Source of the DNA: Erythrobacter litoralis
Lineage (GTDB): Bacteria; Pseudomonadota; Alphaproteobacteria; Sphingomonadales; Sphingomonadaceae
Length of the DNA: 64,000 nt
Assembly (NCBI RefSeq): GCF_001719165.1
Contig: NZ_CP017057.1
Span: 2,784,501-2,848,500 of the forward strand
Direction of reading: 5' to 3'
Part shown: one piece after another, positions 23,577 through 31,173 of the stretch
Position numbering within the stretch: the stretch's first letter is position 1
How the letters are laid out: the number at the start of each line of letters is the position of its first letter
Notes under the pieces: model-generated
Databases searched by the model: none
The model's input: the letters and a program-made list of their open reading frames with translations, nothing else
What the model was told of the DNA's origin: nothing
Made by a program: the position numbers and the translations under genes

Positions 23577-25184
23577 TCACTCCGCCGGCAGTGCGCCCCA
23601 TTCGGCGCGCAAATCTCCGCGTTCCTCGCGCAATTCGACGGTGATGCCGCGCTCGGCGAGATAGGTGCGTGCCCGCTCCGCATCCTCGTCATTGCCGACC
23701 AGAACCACCGGCAGGTCGATCCGTCCCGCCGCCCAGGCAAGCGTTTCGAGCGCGCGCCGCGCCGGGGCGGTAGGCAGGCCCTCCTCGTTAAAGGCGAAGC
23801 CGGTGGGCAGGGCGGCAGCGGGCGGGATGACCTCGATCGTCCAGTCCTGCTCCGTAGCGCTTATGCGCGCCTCGAGCGCGCGATAGGTCGCAATGTTCGC
23901 CCCTTCGAGCGGGCGCGCACGCACCACCGCGCGGCGCCGGGTGCGATCGATCGTCACGTCATCCTCGCCGACCCCGGCGACCAGCGCGAGTCGCAGGGCC
24001 AGGGCATCAGCCCGGGCACGCGCAGCCGCCTCCTCGCGGTCACGGGCGGCGGAAAGCTGCGCCTGTTCGGCCGCGCCGGCATTGCTTCCGACCTCGTCCT
24101 GCACCAGCGTCAGTTCGACCGGTTGGCCGAGCCGCTTCGCCAGCGCGCGCTCGATGTCGAGCTCGGCATCTTCCCTCAAGGCCGGGGTGAAGACGGTCGC
24201 GGCGACCGAGATCGGCTGGCTGTTAAAATCCGTTTCGAGTGCGAAGACCTCCGAGCGCGGGTCGAAGGTCTCCTCGATCTCGGAGCGCACGATGCGCTGC
24301 GCATTCGCTTCCCAGGCGATCTGCTGGAGCGAGAAGCCGAGCGGGATCGCGAGCATCACGAAGACCAGCACGACAGCGAGATTCTGCGCCTGCGTCTGCC
24401 GTTCGGACAGGCGGGTGCGAAACCCGTAGAGCCGGGCCATGGCCCATGCAGTGAGCGCGATGGTGATGAGGTTGGTGACGAACAGCAGCAGCGCGCCGGA
24501 GAACACCGTGCCGTTGAGGGTGGCAAGGCCAAAGCCGACCGTCGCGAGCGGCGGCATGAGCGCGGTGGCGATCGCGACCCCGACGATCGTGCCCGCGCGC
24601 CCGCGGATCATCGCATAGGCGCCCGCCATGCCGGAAAAGAGCGCGACCATGAGGTCGAACAGGGTCGGCTCGGTCCGCGCGGCGATTTCGGGCGTGATAG
24701 TCTTGATTGGCGACACGTAGACGATCAGCGCGCACAGCAGGACCGCAAGCGCGCTCCCCCACGCAAGGCTGCGGGCGCTCTGCTTGAGCCAGTGATAGTC
24801 CCCGATCGCGAGCGCGAAGCCCAGCCCCATGATCGGCCCCATCAGCGGTGAAAGCAGCATTGCCCCGATCACGACCGCGGTCGAGGATTGCAGCAGGCCG
24901 ACGACGGCGATCCCGGCGCTCATCGCGATCATGAACAGATAGCGTTCGGAAAGCAGGCATTCCTCGCGGCGGTCGGCGATGACCTGGACCTGGTCGACCG
25001 CGCCGGTCACTTCGGTCAGCCACCAGCGGCGGATGCTCTGGACGATCCCGGCGATCCCGCCTTCGCTGCGCGCGGCGGGCGAACCGGCAACCGCTTGCGC
25101 GCCAGCGTCGGGCTCGCGCGCGTCCTCGGCCGGGGAAGCGCTGTCGGGCCGGCGCGGTTCGGCCGGGGCGGCGTTGTCGGTCAT
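23577..25184 (-). CDS. DUF389 (TIGR00341-type) membrane protein with C-terminal periplasmic-type domain
   Basis: A 535-residue protein starting at the ATG preceded by GGAGGGAC (a TTG 6 bp upstream is less likely). The N-terminus (1-45) is Pro/Ala-rich and disordered. About six hydrophobic helices follow (about 80-300), with the family patterns SSTAVVIGAMLLSPLMGPIMGLGFALAIGD and TALMPPLATVGFGLA. A long Ala/Arg-rich region (about 370-420) resembles a coiled coil. The C-terminal part (about 485-530) has RRALETLAWAAGRIDLPVVL, reminiscent of OmpA-like peptidoglycan-binding domains but without a clear signature. Function unknown. It lies 10 bp from the convergent FAAL gene. Confidence 0.82.
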   Translation of the reverse strand: MTDNAAPAEPRRPDSASPAEDAREPDAGAQAVAGSPAARSEGGIAGIVQSIRRWWLTEVTGAVDQVQVIADRREECLLSERYLFMIAMSAGIAVVGLLQSSTAVVIGAMLLSPLMGPIMGLGFALAIGDYHWLKQSARSLAWGSALAVLLCALIVYVSPIKTITPEIAARTEPTLFDLMVALFSGMAGAYAMIRGRAGTIVGVAIATALMPPLATVGFGLATLNGTVFSGALLLFVTNLITIALTAWAMARLYGFRTRLSERQTQAQNLAVVLVFVMLAIPLGFSLQQIAWEANAQRIVRSEIEETFDPRSEVFALETDFNSQPISVAATVFTPALREDAELDIERALAKRLGQPVELTLVQDEVGSNAGAAEQAQLSAARDREEAAARARADALALRLALVAGVGEDDVTIDRTRRRAVVRARPLEGANIATYRALEARISATEQDWTIEVIPPAAALPTGFAFNEEGLPTAPARRALETLAWAAGRIDLPVVLVGNDEDAERARTYLAERGITVELREERGDLRAEWGALPAE

Positions 25185-25373
25185 TTGCAAAGTCCCTCCG
25201 GGGCGCGTTTCTAGCGTATTTTCATCCCCGCACCAGCCTGCCCGCCTTCAAAGCGATGGACGCGCCCCATCGCTTGCCGCTAGTTTGAGGGAGCCTTGAA
25301 AGACGTGTCTTAGATCACTAATACAGCCGGACAGGCGAGCGCCGCGAAAACGAAGCGGCCCCGAGGGAGCACG

Positions 25374-26615
25374 ATGAGCCGCATGAGCACGCAGGAAACG
25401 CCCGAAACCAAGATCGCGACCGCGACCAAGACCGCGAGCGATTTCGAACTCACCCCGCCCGATCCGGTGCCGCAGGTGGCGCCGGAAAAGGCTGCCGGGC
25501 TCGTGCCCGTGTCCTCTGAGCAGAAATCGAAGCTCGACAGCAAGGTTGATGCCTTCGTCGCCGATCTTGTCTCGGCCGATTCCAATTCGCCCGAATTCGG
25601 CGAGAAGGTCGATCAGATCACCCGCATGGGACAGGAACAGATCCGCGCCGCCGCGGGCCATTCGAACCGGTTCCTGGACCGTCCGGTGCGCGCGATGGAC
25701 GAGGACAGCAGCGTGGGCAAGGACCTGGCCGAACTGCGCCGCACGGTCGAAGACCTCGATCCCGGCCGCAAGCAGAAACTGCTCGCCCCGCGCAAGCTGT
25801 TCGGCATCATCCCATTCGGTAACCGGCTTAAGAACTATTTCGACAGCTATACGAGCGCGCAGGGCCACATCCAGGCGATCCTCGAACGGCTCGAATCCGG
25901 CAAGAAGGAACTGCATCTCGACAATGCCGCGATCGACACCGAACGCCAGAAACTGTGGGAGGCGATGGGCGAACTCGAACAGATGATCCACATCGCCAAG
26001 ACCCTTGATGCGCGGCTGGAGGCGAAGGCGAACGAGCTCGATGCAAGCGATCCCGAAAAGGCCAAGGCGCTGCGCGAGAGCGCGCTGTTCTACGTCCGCC
26101 AGCGTACGCAGGACCTGCTGACGCAAATGGCGGTGAGCGTGCAGGGCTATCTCGCGCTCGACCTCGTCAAGAAGAACAACGTCGAACTGGTCAAGGGCGT
26201 CGACCGCGCCAGCACCACCACCGTCAGCGCGCTGCGCACGGCGGTGACCGTGGCGCAGGCGATGACCAACCAGAAACTGGTGCTGCAGCAGATCACCAAT
26301 CTCAACCAGACCACCAGCGACATTATCGATTCGACCAGCACGCTGCTGCGCGAACAGACCGGCCAGATCCACGAACAGGCCGCCTCCTCGACAATCCCGC
26401 TCGAAACGCTCCAGCGCGCCTTCCAGAACATCTACGACACGATGGACGAGGTCGACGAATTCAAGGTCCGTGCGCTGTCCTCGATGAAGCAGACCGTCAC
26501 CGTGCTGTCCGAAGAGGTCGAGAAGTCGAAGGGCTATATCGCCCGCGCCGAAGGGCAGGCCCAGGCGCAGGCCAAGGTGGCCTCGGAACCCTCGCTGCTC
26601 GCGCTGGATAATTGA
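25374..26615 (+). CDS. telA: TelA/toxic-anion resistance family protein
   Basis: A 413-residue soluble, strongly helical protein matching the TelA (KlaA/YceH) family. It has SKVDAFVADLVSAD and the LGI/FG region KLFGIIPFGNRLKNYFDSY near the middle. A long coiled-coil half follows, with QLTQMAVSVQGYLALDLVKKNNVELV-like content and RASTTTVSALRTAVTVAQA. Family members were linked to tellurite or antibiotic and phage tolerance and are often found near XpaC proteins; the mechanism is unclear. The ATG at 25374 or the in-frame ATG at 25383 could start it. The next gene begins close to its stop codon, indicating an operon. Confidence 0.9.
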   Translation: MSRMSTQETPETKIATATKTASDFELTPPDPVPQVAPEKAAGLVPVSSEQKSKLDSKVDAFVADLVSADSNSPEFGEKVDQITRMGQEQIRAAAGHSNRFLDRPVRAMDEDSSVGKDLAELRRTVEDLDPGRKQKLLAPRKLFGIIPFGNRLKNYFDSYTSAQGHIQAILERLESGKKELHLDNAAIDTERQKLWEAMGELEQMIHIAKTLDARLEAKANELDASDPEKAKALRESALFYVRQRTQDLLTQMAVSVQGYLALDLVKKNNVELVKGVDRASTTTVSALRTAVTVAQAMTNQKLVLQQITNLNQTTSDIIDSTSTLLREQTGQIHEQAASSTIPLETLQRAFQNIYDTMDEVDEFKVRALSSMKQTVTVLSEEVEKSKGYIARAEGQAQAQAKVASEPSLLALDN

Positions 26616-26626
26616 GCGCCGCCGCG

Positions 26627-27442
26627 ATGCCCGACACCACCAGCGAATCCGAGCGCATCCTGAAAGAGGCGAAAACCTCGCTCGCGGTGCAGCGCGAAGG
26701 CGGGACGCATCGCCCGGCCGGCAGCATCGGAAAAGGCAGCGCGCAGGCCAAGATGAAGCATCTGATCCGCCGCGGCGCCTGGCTTGCCGCGGCGCTGGTC
26801 GCGATCTTCATCGCCACGGCGGTTGCCGGCTGGATCATCGGCGGGATCGGCTTCTGGGGCGTCATGGCGCTGGCGCTGGCGGTGATCGTCGCGGTGGGTG
26901 TCTTCGCGCTCGCCCCGACCCCGAAACCGCCCAAGCGCAGCGAATTGAAGCAGGGCAATCCGCAGCAGATGGTAGCACGGACCGAACTCTGGCTCGAAGC
27001 CCAGCGCGCCGCCCTGCCCCCGCCCGCCGTGCGGTTGGTGGACCAGCTCGGCGTGCAGCTTGACGCGCTCGGCCTGCAGCTGGAGACGATCGACGCCGCG
27101 CATCCGGCGGTTGCCGAGGTGCGCGAGCTGATCGGCGAATACATTCCCGAGACCATCGAGAATTATCGCAAGATCCCTGAACACCTGCGGCGCGAGGAAC
27201 ATGCCGGCAAGACCGCCGACGAGCGCCTGACCGAGAGCCTCTCCCGCCTGTCGGGCGAAGTCGAACGGGTCACCTGGCGGCTGGCCGAAGGCGCGCTCGA
27301 CGATCTGGCAGTGAAATCGCGCTATCTCGACTATCGCTATGGCGGCGACGAGCTGCTTGCCGACATGCGCGGCGATCTCGAAACGAGTGGCACGCCGCTT
27401 CCCGCGCCGTCGATCGCGACCCGCGAAAAATCGAAATCCTGA
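26627..27442 (+). CDS. XpaC-like membrane protein
   Basis: A 271-residue protein starting at ATG 26627. A TTG at 26612 overlapping the telA stop as TTGA is an alternative start. A charged N-terminus (to about 50), two adjacent membrane helices (about 51-72 and 75-98) and a long helical cytoplasmic domain follow, with ARTELWLEAQRAALPPPAVR and EVRELIGEYIPETIENYRKIPEH. The layout matches the 5-bromo-4-chloroindolyl phosphate hydrolysis (XpaC) family, which pairs with TelA in many genomes (in Bacillus the order is xpaC then telA; here it is reversed). Family membership is a fair inference from layout and neighbour. Confidence 0.68.
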   Translation: MPDTTSESERILKEAKTSLAVQREGGTHRPAGSIGKGSAQAKMKHLIRRGAWLAAALVAIFIATAVAGWIIGGIGFWGVMALALAVIVAVGVFALAPTPKPPKRSELKQGNPQQMVARTELWLEAQRAALPPPAVRLVDQLGVQLDALGLQLETIDAAHPAVAEVRELIGEYIPETIENYRKIPEHLRREEHAGKTADERLTESLSRLSGEVERVTWRLAEGALDDLAVKSRYLDYRYGGDELLADMRGDLETSGTPLPAPSIATREKSKS

Positions 27443-27452
27443 AAGCATCCTG

Positions 27453-27749
27453 ATGCGCGTATCGCTTCCGCATGATCTCGGCCGCGAGGAAGTCCGCCGC
27501 CGCCTGCACGAACGCCATCACGAGATCGCCCAGTTCTTCCCGCCTGGAATGGCGGATCTCGACACTACATGGCGCGACGAGGACCACATGGACATGGTCA
27601 TCACCGTGGTCGGCCAGCGACTGAAAGGCGCTATCGAAATCCATGAGGAAAGCGTGACGATCGAGATGGAACTGCCGCTCGCCCTGTCCTTTCTGCGCGG
27701 AACGATCGAGCGTGCGATGAAGAAGGAAGGCACGCGCCTCCTGCGCTGA
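27453..27749 (+). CDS. Polyhydroxyalkanoic acid system family protein
   Basis: A 98-residue protein with the pattern of PHA_gran_rgn proteins: MRVSLPHDLGREEVRRRLHE, a central beta-rich part MDMVITVVGQRLKGAIEIHEESVTIEMELP, and a helical end ALSFLRGTIERAMKKEGTRLL. Members are found near polyhydroxyalkanoate loci, and their role is not defined. It starts 10 bp after the XpaC-like gene and is probably co-transcribed. It converges on manA with only 4 bp between. Confidence 0.83.
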   Translation: MRVSLPHDLGREEVRRRLHERHHEIAQFFPPGMADLDTTWRDEDHMDMVITVVGQRLKGAIEIHEESVTIEMELPLALSFLRGTIERAMKKEGTRLLR

Positions 27750-27753
27750 AGCC

Positions 27754-28575
27754 CTATCCGTCCAGGCTCCGGGCCCGGGTCAGCAGGGTGATCCCAGCAT
27801 TCGAAAAATCGAGCGTGCCCATTTCGGGCGCGCACAGGCATTCGCCCGGCCGGGCACGCGCCTGCCCGGTGCGCGCAGCGACCGAACCTTCGAGCGGCAG
27901 GGCGAGCAGCGGAGCGGAATAGTCTGCCGCGATGTCGTCCGAGGGCACCCCCTCGATCCGGTCGAGCCGGAAGAAGGGGCCGTCGACGAGGCGCTCTCCC
28001 CTCTCGGCTATGCTGCCGCGATACTCGGCCGCATAGGGCTCGCCCTTCGCGACTGCCATGGCGCGATCGAGGTGGAGTTCGCGCGGGCGTCCGTAATCGT
28101 AGAGCCGGAACGTGGTGTCGCTCGACTGCTGCACCTCGACCAGCACAAGGCCCGGACCGATCGCGTGGACCGTGCCTGCGGGCAGGTAGAACAGGTCACC
28201 CGGCTTCGCCTCGTGCCATTCGAGCAGGTCCTCGATCGACCCGTCGAGCGCGGCCGCCTCGATCCGATCGGGCCTCACCTGTTCTCGAAAGCCGATCGCG
28301 AGTTTCGCACCCGGTTCGGCGTCGAGCACCAGCCAGCACTCCTCCTTGCCTGCCTCGCCGGGCAGGGCATTCGCATCGCTCGGATGGACCTGGACCGAGA
28401 GTTTTTCCGAAGTGAAGAGGTATTTGACGAGAACCTGCGGCAGTTCTGGCGGCGGTTCGAACCAGATTTCCCCGATGCGGGTGCCGGCGAGCGCCTCGAA
28501 AGGGAGCGGAAGATGGTCGCGGCCCCATACTTTTTCGACCATACGGGTGGGAAGCCGGTGCACGGGCCCGCTCAT
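27754..28575 (-). CDS. manA: Class I mannose-6-phosphate isomerase
   Basis: A 273-residue cupin-fold enzyme that converts fructose-6-phosphate and mannose-6-phosphate. The start MSGPVHRLPTRM overlaps the manC stop (ATGA), and the longer open frame upstream is not used. The zinc-binding HPSDANALPGEAGKEECW motif is at about 85-102. Short bacterial class I forms (about 260-300 residues) match in length, and FYLPAGTVHAIGPG is the second cupin motif. Fused type II ManC proteins carry this activity in one chain. Here it is split across two translationally coupled genes that supply GDP-mannose. Confidence 0.9.
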   Translation of the reverse strand: MSGPVHRLPTRMVEKVWGRDHLPLPFEALAGTRIGEIWFEPPPELPQVLVKYLFTSEKLSVQVHPSDANALPGEAGKEECWLVLDAEPGAKLAIGFREQVRPDRIEAAALDGSIEDLLEWHEAKPGDLFYLPAGTVHAIGPGLVLVEVQQSSDTTFRLYDYGRPRELHLDRAMAVAKGEPYAAEYRGSIAERGERLVDGPFFRLDRIEGVPSDDIAADYSAPLLALPLEGSVAARTGQARARPGECLCAPEMGTLDFSNAGITLLTRARSLDG

Positions 28576-29636
28576 CGTGCCTGCTCCTGATTGCTCGCCC
28601 CCGGCAGCTTGCCGACGCGCTGAGCGCCTTCGCGGGTCGTGACCAGTACCTCGCCCCCGGACACCACGATGCACACGTCCTCGAGCCCCACGACCGAGAC
28701 GCGCGGACCGTCGCTAATCGCGAGCACGCCGCGACAGCCGAAGAGATCGGCGCGCCCCAACGCGACATTGCCCGTTCCGTCGGCAAGCCCGGGTTCGGCG
28801 GCCAGCGCCTCGGCAAGCGCGTCCCAGTTGCCGATATCGGACCAGCCCATGTCGACCGGTACCATTGCGGCGCGGGTCGTGTTCTCCATCACCGCGTAAT
28901 CGACCGAATCCCCCTCGATCCTTCCGAAGGGTTCGGCTGCAGGATGGAAGCGCGATCTGTCCTCGATACCGCCCGCGACCGCCTCGGTCACTAGGCCGGC
29001 CATTTCGGGCCGGTGTCGTTTGAGCTCCTCGAGGAACTTGCCCGCGCGGAAAGCGAAGATGCCGCCGTTCCAGCTGTATTCGCCGGTGGCGAGATAGCTC
29101 TGCGCTGTCGCGAGATCGGGCTTCTCGACGAAGCGGGCGATGCGAAAGCCGCCGGGCAGTTCCTCGCCGCGATGGAGGTAGCCATAGCCGGTCTCGGGAC
29201 GGTCGGGCGCGATGCCGAAAGAGACGAGCCAGTCCTTTCGCGCAAGGTCCGTCGCGGCGAGGGCGGCGGCGCCGAATGCGGCTTCGTCGGCGATGTGGTG
29301 ATCGCTCGGGCAGACCAGCATCACGTCATCGGGCGCGAGCAAGGCGGCGGCGAGCGCTATCGCAGGCGCGGTGTTCTTGGCCGCCGGCTCGACGACAAGG
29401 CGATGATCCCCGCGCGCTTGCGCTTCGATGAGGTCTTGATGCTGGGGCCCGGCAACGATGATCGGCGGGGCGAAGCGATCGGGATCGCCGACCCGGTCCT
29501 GCGCCGCTTCGAACAGGGTGCGCTTTCCGACAAGTGGCAGGAACGGCTTGGGCCGGGCCTTGCGGCTGACGGGCCAGAGCCGCGTGCCGCTGCCTCCGCA
29601 CAGGATGACCGGGTGGATGGGGGCGGACACGCTCAT
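28572..29636 (-). CDS. manC: Mannose-1-phosphate guanylyltransferase
   Basis: A 354-residue GDP-mannose pyrophosphorylase. It has the nucleotidyltransferase opening HPVILCGGSGTRLWPVSRKARPKPFLPL (about 8-34), VCPSDHHI (metal/nucleotide site), FVEKPD (catalytic) and WNGGIFAFRA. The C-terminal isomerase half of bifunctional type II proteins is missing and is supplied by the overlapping manA. The product feeds GDP-mannose, fucose or rhamnose-containing polysaccharides and glycosphingolipids. An upstream promoter probably lies in the short gap to tonB (29637-29750). Confidence 0.95.
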   Translation of the reverse strand: MSVSAPIHPVILCGGSGTRLWPVSRKARPKPFLPLVGKRTLFEAAQDRVGDPDRFAPPIIVAGPQHQDLIEAQARGDHRLVVEPAAKNTAPAIALAAALLAPDDVMLVCPSDHHIADEAAFGAAALAATDLARKDWLVSFGIAPDRPETGYGYLHRGEELPGGFRIARFVEKPDLATAQSYLATGEYSWNGGIFAFRAGKFLEELKRHRPEMAGLVTEAVAGGIEDRSRFHPAAEPFGRIEGDSVDYAVMENTTRAAMVPVDMGWSDIGNWDALAEALAAEPGLADGTGNVALGRADLFGCRGVLAISDGPRVSVVGLEDVCIVVSGGEVLVTTREGAQRVGKLPGASNQEQAR

Positions 29637-29750
29637 CGGCGCGAAGATATAGCATCGCAGGCAGCCGATGCCAGCACTGAGCGCGGAGGACGCGCGAAAA
29701 TTCAGTCGGGCCGCGCAAACCAGCCATGAGACCCGTCCCGGCCGCCATGT

Positions 29751-30476
29751 TCAGAACCAGCGCTGGCGCCAGTAGAAGGGTGCCGGCACCGGGTTCCCGC
29801 TCGCATCCATTGCTGGGCGGAAGCAGAGCCGCTGTTCGACCAGCCGACAAGTGATCGCATCGGCCTCGGGGTCGGGACTGGGGCGGTAGATCGTGCAGTC
29901 GCGGGCGCGCCCGTCCGTACCGACGATCACCCGCACGATCACCTCGCTCCCCCGCCGGACCTCGCGCCCGCCGGGAGGGACGGGATAGTCGCGTGCATCA
30001 TCGATCCGCCCGGAGACGTGCACCGGGCGTGTCACCGCCACCCCGCCGCGCCCGCCGCAGCGATTGCCCGAGCCCGTCCCCGGGCCGCTCCCAGCAGCGC
30101 CGGTCCCGTCACCCGAAGCGCGCGCACCGGAACGGTCGGCCGCGCCGGTCGATGATGACTGCGGCACCGGGCTGGGTGTTGGCAGAGCGATCTCTGGTTC
30201 AGGCGCGGTTACCGGCTGCGGCACCGCCTCCTTGCCCGGTGCAGCTTGTGCGCCTTCGTCGGGCTCGATCTCGTTTTCGGGTGGCGGAGGCGGAGCAGGC
30301 GGGGTTTCCAGCGAAAAGGCCGCGATCACTTCGCGCTCGATCCCCCCGGTGAAATCAGGAGCGAGCAGTTTCCCAAGCAGATAGAGCCCGGCAAGATGAG
30401 CGAGGGCGATGCCAAACAGCAGGGGCCAGCGCACACGCTGCGACCTCGCTCCATCCCGGTTGGAAAAATCGGCCAT
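29751..30476 (-). CDS. tonB: TonB-type energy transducer
   Basis: A 241-residue protein. A short cytoplasmic N-terminus is followed by one helix (about 18-38), a Pro/Glu-rich linker (PPAPPPPPENEIEPDEGAQ, about 58-110), a Gly/Ser-rich stretch (about 110-145) and a TonB C-terminal domain (about 150-241) ending FYWRQRWF. The linker would span the periplasm and energise the TonB-dependent receptors, three of which lie in this window, the nearest within 1 kb. ExbB and ExbD are not present in the window, so they lie elsewhere. A Cys pair in the C-terminal domain (DCTIY and TCRLVEQRLCF) is notable. Confidence 0.88.
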   Translation of the reverse strand: MADFSNRDGARSQRVRWPLLFGIALAHLAGLYLLGKLLAPDFTGGIEREVIAAFSLETPPAPPPPPENEIEPDEGAQAAPGKEAVPQPVTAPEPEIALPTPSPVPQSSSTGAADRSGARASGDGTGAAGSGPGTGSGNRCGGRGGVAVTRPVHVSGRIDDARDYPVPPGGREVRRGSEVIVRVIVGTDGRARDCTIYRPSPDPEADAITCRLVEQRLCFRPAMDASGNPVPAPFYWRQRWF

Positions 30477-30590
30477 GCTGGCCCCGTGGCTCCCGATTGC
30501 GTCTAGTTCGGAGCAAACTCCGCCTGCTTTCGCGCGCCGCGTCCTACAGCATGGGGCGATGAATTGCGATCAAACGCTAGGACAGGTTTC

Positions 30591-30827
30591 ATGAAGGGCG
30601 CCAAAGCAGGGACGGGTTTGCCGGTCATGGGCGGTGTCGACCGCAAGAGCCTGTTCGGCACGATTCTCGGGGCGGGCGCGTTCTTCGTTCTTGCCGTCGC
30701 AGGCCTTGCGACCGCACATTTACGTGAAGGGGCGGGCACGAGCGCCTCGGGAGCAGCGCTCATGCGCAAACTCCACCGCCTTGCGGGGGGGGGGGGCACT
30801 GCCGCGATGTTCTGCGGGGAATGCTAG
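30591..30827 (+). CDS. Small hypothetical membrane protein with a G12 tract, possibly degenerate
   Basis: A 78-residue open frame divergent from tonB. A basic N-terminus, one hydrophobic helix (about residues 19-43, FGTILGAGAFFVLAVAGLATAHL) and a short tail follow. A run of 12 G residues encodes a Gly stretch just before the end. Twelve codons after the tract it stops with CGEC. Past this stop the same frame contains MRVLRERLARELLAVADADG with coding-like base usage, and one extra G in the tract opens another frame with helical character. This could be a decayed gene, a phase-variable gene, or a chance frame. No family was recognised and the ribosome binding site is poor. Confidence 0.35.
   Translation: MKGAKAGTGLPVMGGVDRKSLFGTILGAGAFFVLAVAGLATAHLREGAGTSASGAALMRKLHRLAGGGGTAAMFCGEC
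30785..30796. repeat. Run of 12 consecutive G
   Basis: A homopolymer of 12 G inside the small open frame at 30591-30827. Such long G tracts are uncommon in this genome stretch. They are prone to polymerase slippage and to sequencing error. Confidence 0.98.
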
Positions 30828-31110
30828 GCGACCAGGCAGCCGCGCTCGGAAGGGCGCTCGCGATGGAGCATGCGGGTGCTCCGAGAGAGGCTGGCTCGCG
30901 AATTGCTCGCCGTGGCGGATGCCGATGGCGCTCCGCAGGAGCCGGGGGCCGGAAGCGCCTGTGGATAGGCAGAAGCGGCGGCATACCCGACGCCGATTGA
31001 TCTGTCGTCGTCATGGGCAAGGACCGGAACAAACGGATTTCCGAATGGCTTTCGCTCCCCTCATGCAAATCAGGCAAGAGCGCAAAGGGTGCGCCAAGCC
31101 ATACCCAAAC
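30828..31110. other. Region between the small open frame and the Oar-like receptor gene
   Basis: About 280 bp. There is no gene I can support. Coding-like fragments in two frames downstream of the G12 tract (as in MRVLRERLARELLAVADADG) suggest a decayed small gene rather than a regulatory space. Confidence 0.4.
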
Positions 31111-31142
31111 GAAAGCGGCGGAGCCCGTTTGGGCCCCGCCGC
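31111..31142 (-). terminator. Terminator of the Oar-like receptor gene
   Basis: A long stem GCGGCGG-a-GCCC (31115-31126) / GGGC-c-CCGCCGC (31131-31142) with a GTTT loop. On the minus strand it is followed by TTTCGTTT. It lies 31 bp beyond the stop codon of the leftward receptor gene. Confidence 0.85.
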
Positions 31143-31173
31143 TCGCATGTTCCGATGACCGGACGACTACGAA

